Shown here in pieces: positions 34,626-45,084 of a DNA stretch of 64,000 nt. Location: NCBI GenBank assembly GCA_011032825.1, contig JAADJZ010000033.1, positions 1-64,000 on the forward strand. The letters run 5' to 3'. Numbering within the stretch: the stretch's first letter is position 1; the number at the start of each line of letters is the position of its first letter. Source of the stretch: Massariosphaeria phaeospora. Its lineage: Eukaryota > Ascomycota > Dothideomycetes > Pleosporales. The notes under the pieces are model-generated. The model had not been told where the DNA came from. It saw only the letters and a list, made by a program, of their open reading frames with translations, and ran no database searches. A program made the position numbers and the translations under genes.

Positions 34626-35702
34626 CTGTTAAACGTAACGCTAAAGTTAAAGAACTTAGCACCTAGCAACGCTGCCTAGCACACGCTAAAAATAGTACGT
34701 TAACTTTAAGCGCAAAAGTTTTTTGTTTAGGTAGTGCTGCGTAAGCATTTTCTACGCGAAATTGCAGCTAGCGTTATTAAATACTAGCGAAGCGTTTTTG
34801 CGCTTGCTTGTATAGCTAAAAGTTTAAAGCAAAAGCTATATCGTACAAAAGTAGTAATTACTACTAAAAATAAGCGCTGTCGTTGCAAACAGCAAGCGCT
34901 TAATGTTAAAAGCAAACTAATATACTTTTAAAACGCTCGCAAGATAGTACAATAGTAGTAGGTTAATAACTTCGCTTGCTTTAGAAGTAAGCTCGCTGCT
35001 AAACAACTTTGCAAAGTTACTAAAATTGCTAACAAATACAAGCAATTACTGCTTATAATTAAAAACTATAGTAGCAAGTACTACAAGCGCGTAGCAACGT
35101 ACTTGCTTAGCGTAGCGTAACGCGATAAGTACACGCGCACAACAACTACAGCTACAATACTAAAGCTACAAGCAAACTAGAGTATATACTACGCCTAAGT
35201 AGCTTTAAGTATCGCAAAAATAGTACAACAACAGATTTAACGCTTGCTTGTAAAGTAGCTAGCTAGGCGCGCTGTCTAGTTAATTTGTATACTAAGTTTA
35301 TTTTTTTTAAATTCCTACAGCGCACAACACTAGACAACAATATAATAGCTAAAAAAAGCGCTTTACTACTTTCTTTGCAACTTGATTTTACAAGCGTTAA
35401 AATTAAGTTGCAAACGCAGCCTACGGCTATAGCAAATAAAATTGCGAATAGAAACTACAGCGACAACAAAAGCAGCTACGCTAGCAATACTTAGCTAAAT
35501 AACTTGCAAACTAACTAAAGCTTTTAATAAAATGTATATATTAATTATACTAGCTTAATTGTGTTATAAGAAAGTGTATTTCGCTAATAAATTAAAACTG
35601 TAGCTAAACATTTGCATTAAGAAAATTATTTGCATTAGAAGAATAGGCTCGCGCTACGCGCAAGCAATTTTGCAAGATTTTTCGAAGAAACCTTAGGCCC
35701 AA
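34626..35702 (+). other. Unassigned RIP-degraded repeat sequence
   Basis: Begins where pogo element 4 loses homology and ends where the gypsy-2 reverse transcriptase segment begins. Plus-strand frames are Lys/Thr/Gln-rich and broken by TAA/TAG; the short open frame 35285-35494 is one fragment of this. It could be a gag or spacer of an LTR element, but no knuckle, LTR or other diagnostic motif is visible. Confidence 0.35.
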
Positions 35703-37624
35703 GTACTAAAAATAAAATTACAAAATTATTTTTAAAAAAAGAACAAAACTGCAACTAAAACTAATGTATTTTCTAACTTACAACTAGCAAAAAAAATAAA
35801 AAAAATACATTTAAAAATCTTTTTACTAAGAATATATACAACTAAGCAAAAGCTTAATAGCTTTGCTAATATTGTTTGTACTAAAGAAAAACAAAAAATT
35901 AAAACTATGCGTAAACTATTAACAGCTTAACAACGTTATACAAAAGAACTAATACTTATTACTACTTATTTAAAAGCTTATAAATTAACTTTAAAAAGTA
36001 AAATAAATTATAAAACTTAACGTACAAGATAGATACTATTGCATTAAAATTGCAAAAAAGCACAAATAGTTAACAGCTTTTAAAACTAGATATAAACTTT
36101 ATAAGTACTAAGTTATGCTATTAAAATTAACTAATGCCTTAGCTACGTTTTAAGCTTTAATTAGCAAAGTACTATATAAATACTTAAACATTTTTGTTAC
36201 AGCGTACTTAGACAACGTATTAATATACTCTAAAAAAACGTTTAAAGAACATTAAAAACATGTTAGAAAAGTGCTACAAAAAATAAAGCAGTACTAGCTA
36301 CTACTTTATCTAAAGAAATGTAAATTTTACGTTACAAAAACTAGCTATTTAGAGTTTATTATTTTAAAAGAAAATATGTTTATAAACTTAAAAAAAATTT
36401 AAACTATACAAAAGTAGCTAACTTTTAAAATAGTAAAAAATATGCAGTTTTTCTTAAAATTTGCTAACTTTTATTAAAAGTTTATTGAAAATTACTCTAA
36501 AACTACGACACTACTCTTAAAAGTTACTAAAAAAAATAAAAAGTTTAAATAAATAAAAGTACAAGAATAAGCGTTTTAGAAACTTAAAAAATAGTTTACT
36601 ACAACACTAATACTACAAATGCACAACTTAAAAAAAAAACTTAAGTAAAAACTAATGCTTTAGACTACGCATTAAAAGCAATACTCTTATAGCAATGCAA
36701 CAATAAAAAATAAAAACTAGTATTCTACTATTTTAAAAAGTTTTTAGAAGTAAAACTTAACTACAACGTTTACAATAAAAAGCTAGTAGCAATAATAAAC
36801 GCTTTTAAACAATAAAAAGCGTAGCTAAAAAAAGCAAAGCATTAAGTACAAGTGTACTTTAACTATTAAAACTTTACTAGTATTACAACAGAACTTAAAC
36901 AAAACTTTTAAATACAACTAACTACAATTAGCTAAAATAGCTAAAGTTACAAGCATTAAAGAAAGAATGCACTAAAAATAAAGCAAAAACGACTAGCAAA
37001 GATAGATAGTTACAAATAATACTTAAGCTATACAACTTATTTAGAAATTACATACTTTACAAGCATATAAACACTTAGAAATTAACAAAATAGTTTAACA
37101 AATTTCAAACGAGTACTTAATACTACATAACGTAAACTACTAGTAACCTAGCCAAACTAGTAACCTAGCTAAAAAACGCTAAGACTACGAATACTAACTT
37201 TCTTCTACTATGCCTATACTTACGAACGCGCAATTACGTAAACACAAAAGCAAACTCTTTTTTGCTCTTAAAGCTTTTAGAGCTAGCAAATTCTAAAGCT
37301 TTTGCGCAGCTGCATAGTCTTTTACTATTAATTACCGTTAACTTGCTAAACGCAATAAAAGAACACTTTTTAGCTTAAAAACTACGTTTACTCTTCGTAA
37401 GCTTACAAGCACTAAAGAAAAAACAATTGTTTAATACATTCTTAACTTTAACGCGCGAAAATTTGCGCTCTTTTTATCTAAAGTAGCTGATATAGCTGAT
37501 AAACTGCTAGGCAAGCGTAGTAGCAGGCTAGTAAGCAAGAACTAGCTTGCGCGCTTCGTAACGCGTTTATCTAAGCTTAAAATAGCTTTCAATTGAGCTA
37601 AGAATAGGCAGAGAATACTCTAAG

Positions 37625-37845
37625 TGTAAGACTAAGTTTAATCGTAGGTTTGATAACACTTGAAATAGATTAATAGTATAGTAATGAAAATAGTATATTC
37701 GTGTAGAAGAAACGAATCGCTGTCTTAGCAGCAATTCGGTGCGAGGTACTTTTAAAAGCTTCGCAAGAAACTAGTCTAGCTCGTTATAGCCTATAGTAGC
37801 TATTAATTAAAAAAAAACAAACACGTAAGGCTACTTGGCTTTACA
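37625..37845 (-). repeat. 3' LTR of chromovirus copy C (221 bp)
   Basis: On the plus strand starts TGTAAGACTAAG and ends GGCTTTACA. Same length and ends as 44864-45084; the differences I see are all C/T or G/A. Confidence 0.93.
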
Positions 37846-38670
37846 TTATTTCTTTTTTAAGAGCTCAAACGTTTTGTAAGCTAACCTCGTTTAAAATTTT
37901 CTAATAGAAGCTTATATAGGCTATTGTAAAGCAGAATAGCTCTCTAGAGCTCTATACTAATGCCTCGAACTAGTGCGAACTTAGGTAAAGTTAAAGTAAA
38001 AAAAGCAGTAAGGTTTTTCTTAGTAAAGCTAGCGGTAAAGTGTACTGCCGATAGAATCTAGCGGATTTTCGGCCTAGCAGCGAGTGCTGCCTATAGTTCT
38101 TTTATAGCCCGTACTAGCTTTTTTTAACTTTTATTCTTACATCAACTTTGCTAAATTTTTAGATTTAAAAATTAGTTAACGTTAGGATAGGTAAGTTGAT
38201 CTAGGTTATAATAAGCTATTGTAGAGTGTTTAGTAGCTAACAGTGTAACTATTAGTTTTTCTTCTGCATATCAGCCTGCGTTAGCTTTTCTTTAGCTACT
38301 TTAATTTTTTACTAGCTAACATGAACATTACTAGAGTTAGCAATAACATTCTAGACAATAGCAACTTTATAGTGCACTTCTACGCGCGTTGCGTTGCGTT
38401 TTAAAGCAATAAAAAGTACTGTTACTTAGGCTAGGTAAAATGCTGCATGCTTATTGTTAACAACCTCAACGAGCGTCTATACTAAAAGTAAATTGTTAAA
38501 AACAACAAAAGCAAAAAGCATAGGTATCTAAAATGCTTTTAGTATTTTAATACAAACTAAAACTGCTGTTTGGTGCGTATCTAGACTAGTTGAAAGCGTT
38601 ATAAGCTATTCTAATTCTATATAAAGTACTAAAAGAGCTTTAAAATAAGTTAGAAAAAGTTGTGCTCGCT

Positions 38671-38949
38671 TTAAAAAGAGTTTGTAACAAAAGTTATTTT
38701 GTAGTCGTTCTTAACTTCGCTTACAAGCCTCTGTCCCCTAGCGCGCCTAAAACTAAAAAAAAAGTTTTTAAAACTCTTTGCTAGTTTAAAGCGTACACTA
38801 ACAATAAAGTAAAGCTTGCTATAATAAAAATAAGCAAGACCTGCAAAGACATTTTTAAAACGCTTAATAAGTATGTGTTTTAACTTCTTAAGGTGTAGCA
38901 AAGCGCTAATTTGATTTTTAGTTGCTAATATGCTCTCTACAGCGCGCAC
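38671..38949 (-). pseudogene. Unidentified 92-codon frame in the chromovirus post-pol region
   Basis: An open stretch between the chromodomain and the 3' LTR, rich in Lys/Phe/Arg (for example SFKNFFFSFRRARGQRLV). The same frame is recognisable in copy B (5680-5960, plus strand), where a CAA has become TAA. Upstream it is continuous for about a dozen more codons to a TAG. I do not recognise the product. Because TGA codons have been purged from this DNA by mutation, openness alone is weak evidence for a gene. Confidence 0.3.
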
Positions 38950-39849
38950 TTTTACTTTTACAATAAATCTACTAACTTTAATAAAAATTCTAATGCTAAG
39001 GTTAAGCTAAATAGTTGCGTTTGTACTGTTAAAGCTGCTGCTTTCTAGCAAAAGTATTTTAAGCAGTTGTTTAACTAGTTAGTAGCAGCGAGGCTTTAAG
39101 AGAACGTTAAGCAAGCTAATACTTTGCGTAAGAAAGTATGTTAGCCTATTATAGGCTACTATAACTTGTATTAACATATTCTAGTCTAAAAAAGCTCGCG
39201 TTGTTATCGATCTAGCAGCTAAAAAAAATCGCGAGCGCGCTTAGCTCTTTGCAGACTTTGCCAACGCAACTGCAAAGCGTGCAGTTAAAAAGAACAAAGT
39301 GCAAAAAAGTGTGCTTACAAAAAGAGTTAAGTTGCTTACAGCAAAGCTTATAAACTTTAGCTAAAAAGTTGTAAATAGCTTAGTAGTTTCTAGCGTTAGA
39401 TTGCAGCCTTTTAGGCTATTGTAGCGTCAAAAGCGGTTTTTTTGCTTGAATTAGTTTTCGAGCACGGCGTTAGCGTCTTAGGACTTTATTTTAGCGTAAC
39501 AAAAGCTAATACCTAGTAGTTAGTGTAAGAGTAGTTCGCTTGAAAGTAGCATAGTTATGCATACATCTTTAAAACCTACTTTGTTTTTTTTTGCTGTAAA
39601 GTGTGCTACACTAGCTTATAATAGCACAAAGTAGCTCTCTTAACGCTATGCCTTAGAATAGTGAAATAATATATTATTTCTTTTAAAAAAGTTCGTAACT
39701 TAGAAAATTTTAAATTTTTTTAAAAATTTTAATGCTAACTATGCGTTAAGTAGCAAAGTAAAACGTGTTAATTATTTTTTTTTTAAAAGCACATTGCCTA
39801 AAGTGCGTTTCTTATTTCTTTTGCTATAAATATTTTTTTTTTTTAAAAA

Positions 39850-42800
39850 TTGTTAAGTGCATTTGCACTTATATTTGGCTTAGGTTCCTAAGAGTTCTTA
39901 TTGTCTAAGTATTTTTTTTATTTAACGAGGTACTCTTAGGTGCTAACTAAAGATTTTTTTTTATTAAGCACTTTTTTAACGTAGTACACGTTGTTTTTAA
40001 AAGTGCGCAAAGTATCTACTAAAAGCTCGCTTTAGAAAAGTATTAACTTTTTTTAGTTATAAAGTTCTAACAGGAATACGTAAAAGACTAGATAAACACT
40101 TTTTAGTTTAAAAAAGTCTACTTAGTACGCGTTAGTGCTAATCTAGTTTACAATAGTGCCTAGCCCTACGTACTTCTAGTTAAGCTTTTTCTTTAGCCTA
40201 GTAGATTTCATGTAGCAGTTTAAAATTAGCACCTAGTTACTTTGCTTTAGCAAGATGTGCTTTTTACGCTTGTTAAAATACTTTTTCTAATAAGCGTTTG
40301 CGGCTTTAATTTTGCGCTAGCATTTAGCTTAAAGAGCAATTATGTAAGCTGCTATGCTTGTTCTTATAAACAACTATTCGTTACTAAAAAGCATTTTAAG
40401 CTAATTTAAAGCTTTTAAAAACGCTTTGTAGTACGCTATAAAAAAAGTAATTTTTATAGTTACGTGTTAGCTATTGTTGTACGCGAACTTCGCTACTAGC
40501 AGCTACACAGTCTAATCATTCTGTTCAAAGCAACAGTAACATCAAAAGTACTATTCTAGCGTTTAATTCTGTTTTTTGGTTTGACTATTTGTTTAAGAGT
40601 AATAAGCAGAAGAGAAAACGCTTATTAAGCTAAAATAGTAGCAAAAGCTGTTCTAAAACTTTGAGTTTATAATAAAACTTTAGTCTAAAATAACGTTCTT
40701 TAGGACGCTGTAAAGTTTTACAATTTTTTTTATTTAAACTATTGCAAAATCTTTTGCTGTCTAGTTAGCGCAAGCTAGAATATAGTAAGCTATTTTAGTT
40801 AAGCAGTTTACTACAACGAGAATAAAGTTGTATACTTGCTTTATATACTTTAATAGTAAAAGTTTTATAATAAAGTCTATTGTAACATTACACTACGAGC
40901 TATTAAGCGCTAGCAAAAGTATAAAAAGTCTGTAAAAGCTATGTCTAGCTGCTACTAATTTTTGACACTTTAGACAGTCGTTGCAGTACTTCTTAACGTT
41001 TTTTTTTATCTCTTTTTACTCGTATTAGCGTTTAACTTTCTTTAAAGTTTTTTTAACGCTGAAGTAGCTAGCTATTAAGCTGTTATAACATTTCTAGAAA
41101 GCTTTTGCTTTCTATTTTGTTGTATCGAAGTAGATTTTATTCAACTGCTTCGTTATAGCTAGTTCTAGTTTATTTTAGGCTACTATAAGCTCTACTAATC
41201 TAGACTTGTTTTCTAAGTTAAAGTCTAAGTCTAAGTCTAAAGAGTTTGCAGAATTGCCTACTAGATTACTTAAAAGAATTTTATTCTCTAAAAGCCTAAG
41301 CTAGGGTGCTTAAGTTAGTTTTTCCCTAATGTGCATCTTTAGGTCTAAAGCTTTTATTTTCTTTAAAAAAGTTAGTAGGCTTAGTTTTTTTGCAAGTTAA
41401 CTAGCTAATTTTGTAATTGCTGCTACTAGGGCGGGCTTACTATAAACACTACAAGTTATTAAAGCTTGTAATAGATTTACGTAGATTTTATTGCTTTTTT
41501 GCGCAGAAGCATAAGCTTCCTTTATGTAGTCTAGTCGTTAGAAAAAGCTATTAGCTAGATTTGTCTTTTTAGGTTGATAAATTATAACGAAGTTGTACTC
41601 TATTAACCTTTTGTAAGCGCAAACTTAATAATAATTTAGAGTTTTTGTTTTTATAAACTATCGTAGGTTATTGTAGTTCGTATAGAGATTAAACGGGATA
41701 CTTAAGAAAAAATAGCAAAAGTGTAACAAACTTTTGTTAATTGCTAACAACTTTTTATTATAAGTATTGTAATTATACTTCGCCTTGTTTATTTTCCGCG
41801 AGAAGAAACTAATTAAGCGCTAATGCGCACTTTTTTCGCTGTTTTCACCGTTAGGAACTTTCTAGCTTAGAATTCTACTAATAGCGCTTTTAGAGGCGTT
41901 AGTTTTGAGCTTTGTAAGCTATTCTGCCTTATAATAGGCTAGAATAGAAACATTAAGAAAAGCACTCTTAAGTTTTCTAAACGCTTTCTTAGCTTTAGTT
42001 CTAAAGTTAATTTGCTAGCTTTTTTCTTTTCTTTGAGCGTGCTTGCTTTAGGCCGCTTCTAGCTTCTTCTAGGTTAGTTTGGTTAATAGTAGAGCAAGCT
42101 TAGAGAACCTAGCAATAAAGCGCTAATAATAGTTTATAAAGCTTATAAATACCTAAATATCTCGAACTGTGTTCGGCATTAGCTACTCTTAGATTGTTCT
42201 AATTCGTTCTAGGTCTATTTTAACTTCTTCTAGGCATACAATGTAACCTAGGTACTTTGTTTGCCGTATGTGCTACTTGCACTTACTAAGTTTCAAGTAT
42301 AGCTTTGCTTTACGCAAACGTTAAAGAACTTTTTTAACCTAGCTTACATAGGCCTTTTCTGTGTTAAAAAACACTAGAATATTGTTAAAGTACACAATGC
42401 AAGTTACGTTAACTAACCTAGCGAAAGCTTAGTTAATGTAGGCTTAGAATGCTGCAAAAGCATTCGTAAAACCAAATAGCATAACAAAGTACTCAAAATA
42501 ACTATATCAAGTCTTAAAAGCTGTTTTTTATTTGTTTCTTTTTTTAATTTAGATTTTGTAATAGGCTTTACGGATGTTAAGCTTAGTGTAGACTTTCGCC
42601 TTAGCTAACCTCTCTAAGAACTCTGCAATAAAGAGCAAAAAATAACGATTCTTAATCGTAATTTTGTTAAAGCCTTAATAGTCAACGCAAAGCTTTAAAG
42701 TGCTATTTTTCTTTTTTGCAAAAAGAATTAGCGCACTAGCTAAAGACTTTAAGCGCTTTATTTATTTTTTATTAAAGTACTCGTCTACGTATTTGCAAAG

Positions 42801-43700
42801 ATGCTTTAATTTTACTATTAACATGTTGTACAGAGGTTAATGCGAGAAAGTTGTACTAAGCTAAAGTTTAATCGCAAGATTCTGCTTCTTATAAGACGCT
42901 ATTACTAATGAGCTATTAAAGCTCGCTACGTTTTAGTACTTCTAATATTTAAGTTGCAAACTAAAGCTTTGCTTTTTTTAGTTGCTCGCTTTAAAAAGTG
43001 CACTAATCAAACAGACATAAAGCTTTGCATTAAGACTATTTAAAGTTTAAGCAAACTCTGCTGCGTTTTTTATAGCTACTTTAGCATAGTTTAGTCTATT
43101 TAGGTTCTTTATGCTTCTAAAGAGCATGCAGCGACGCGAATAGTTTAACTTTAGCTAAAACTAATCTATCCAAAAGAGTTCGAGATACATTAGAAGCTTT
43201 TTGAAATTAGCTACTACAAAGAGAATTTTATAAGTTTGTACTTTGCTTTTAAAATTTGTAATGCAGACTTTTGCTACAGTACAACTATAAATAGTGTAAC
43301 TTAATTTACTTAGCAATATAAAGAGAATATTAGAAATTAGTTTAAGTACTAGATTCTGTTCTTTCGCTACGATAGTCGAAAGAACATTAAAATAAGCTCT
43401 ACTATCTACGATTGCTTTTAAGTTTTTTAAACTCTTAATCTTCGCTAACGCGGTAAGAGACGTTAGGTTCTTGCTCGTTAGCATTTTACAAAAAGTGCCT
43501 ACTTTCTTTAACTATAACAAGTTAATATAGGCTACAAAGTAAAAAGCTAATTTCTTAAGCTTTTGCCTTTTCTCTTTCTCTTTTTAAAGTAAGCGTTTTT
43601 TTTTGCCTTGTTAGGGCAAGTAGAGACGAAATGGCCTAGTTTGTTACATGCGTAGCAAACTAGCTCGTTAGAGATTTTGTTTTTCTTGTTATTACTTTTT
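39850..43700 (-). pseudogene. Chromovirus gag-pol relic (copy C)
   Basis: Visible domains on the minus strand: Gag zinc knuckle CYACNKLGHFVSTC (CX2CX4HX4C) at ~43615-43665. Protease relic in the open frame 43161-43484, with VDSRAYFNVLS (family DSGA motif; Gly changed) and a final LELFWID. Reverse transcriptase with EYFVMLFGFTNAFAAF at ~42446-42494 and active site YFNNILVFF at ~42356-42398 (Asp-Asp now Asn-Asn). Integrase HHCC region CNDCLKCQK at ~40960-41090. Integrase core with VTIDFI (~40872) and QTNSQTKKQN (~40565-40595; catalytic Glu now Lys). Chromodomain YYVKKVLNKKKSLVS to KYLDNKNS at ~39860-39990. Frames are interrupted by many TAA/TAG, so no functional polyprotein can be made. Confidence 0.9.
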
Positions 43701-44863
43701 TTAAGCTTAAAGCGGCCGTTGCGTTTCTTTTTGTGCTATTTAGCATTAGAATAAGTCGATTCATGTCCTATTAGCAACGCAGCTCGCTTTTTGTCTTTTT
43801 TAGTTTTTCTTTGAATTTTACTATCTTGTTGGAAGTTACGATAGATCTAATTAGCTTCTTGCTTTATTTAGTAGAGAGTAGTGCAACTCTGCAGCAAAAA
43901 GTAACGTAGTTGCTTTTTTACTTCTTCGAGAAGTGCTGCGGTAAAGTTCGCTGCTATGCTAAATAAGCTTGTTTAGTCAATCTTGGTTTAAAGAGGTTAA
44001 AGAAGTAAAAGTAGGTTAAAAAGAGTTTAAAATAGCTTTTAACGTAAAGCTTTAATAGAATTGTATACCTACTGCTTACGTTCTTTAAAAGTGCCTAAGG
44101 CACTTAACATTTGTTCTTTAAGCAATGCCTAAGTAGAGGACTATAAAAAAAATCGCATTTTTTTATAAATCTTATAGGTTTTTTAAAGCGTACGAAAGTT
44201 TTCAGTAACGTACGTTAACTTAAAAGAAACTTTTTAAAGTTTGCTAAAGAAGTTAAAGCTCTTTGTGTAGTAGCCTTTGCAATTGCGAACTTATTAGTTG
44301 TAGTCTACGCAATTCTTTTTTAAATAGCAGTGCGGTAGCTTAAAGCAGAGCAAATTAATCTAATTAAAAATAGTTTGAGCAGGTGCTAGCACGACTAGTT
44401 GCCTAATAGCCTTAGCAAGCGCCGTTTTGTCTTCGTTTTAGTATAGAGCCTTTAACGCTTTGAAGCGAATAAGTTCTGTATAGTTTTGCTTATTCTGCTA
44501 CTAAGTCTTTAGCTTGTCAAAAGCTCGCTTCGTAGAAGAGTTTGATAGTGCGTTGTTATTTTTATTGTTTGAGAGTAGAGTGTTAGGATTTTCTTTAGAG
44601 CGAACTAGGTTATTCTAGCCTAGTTTAGCGCTAGAAGCGCAACTACGCCTTAAAACGTTAGCACTATTACTAATCTAAACTTCTTTATTAGCATTTTTAT
44701 TCTATTTGGTTTTATCTACTACTAGAGGTTAGAGAGTGCTTAGTTGCACAATAGAACCTTTATCTAAGTGTCTTAGAAGCAACGTAGCTTAATTGTTAAA
44801 TAAACCAAACATTGTAAACGAGCTAATTAATTTATCGAAAGTATTTTAATAGAGCGATTTGAA

Positions 44864-45084
44864 TGTAAGACTAAGTTTAATCGTAGGTTTGATAACACTT
44901 AAGATAGATTAATAGTATAGTAATGAAAATAGTATATTCGTGTAGAAGAGACGAATCGCTGTTTTAGTAGCAATTTAGTGCGAGGTACTTTTAAAGGCTT
45001 CGCAAGAAACTAGTCTAGCCCGTTATAGCCTACAGTAGCTATTAATCGAAAGAAAACAAATACGTAAAGCTACTTGGCCTTACA
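44864..45084 (-). repeat. 5' LTR of chromovirus copy C (221 bp)
   Basis: On the plus strand starts TGTAAGACTAAG and ends GGCCTTACA, immediately followed by the CTAAG duplication. Gag begins on its low-coordinate side. Confidence 0.93.

Larger units (their letters stand above)
37625..45084 (-). mobile_element. Complete Ty3/gypsy chromovirus copy C (7460 bp), RIP-degraded
   Basis: Flanked by identical 221-bp-long LTRs and a perfect 5-bp target duplication CTAAG (37620-37624 and 45085-45089). Minus-strand order from the 5' LTR at 44864-45084: Gag with zinc knuckle, aspartic protease, reverse transcriptase, RNase H, integrase, chromodomain, then an unusually long ~2.0 kb post-pol region before the 3' LTR. 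It sits antisense inside pogo element 5. The LTRs differ from one another only by transitions, so LTR divergence reflects RIP and cannot date the insertion. Confidence 0.93.

Noticed and set aside
35285..35494. 69-codon plus-strand open frame
   Set aside because: Simple Lys/Thr/Asn-rich composition in unassigned degraded repeat; no evidence of selection.
37740..39560. A ~600-codon minus-strand frame in the chromovirus post-pol region readable if all TAA/TAG are taken as former Gln/Trp codons
   Set aside because: Stops are about as dense as expected by chance in this composition, and the absence of TGA is a mutation-context effect, so it is not evidence for a gene.
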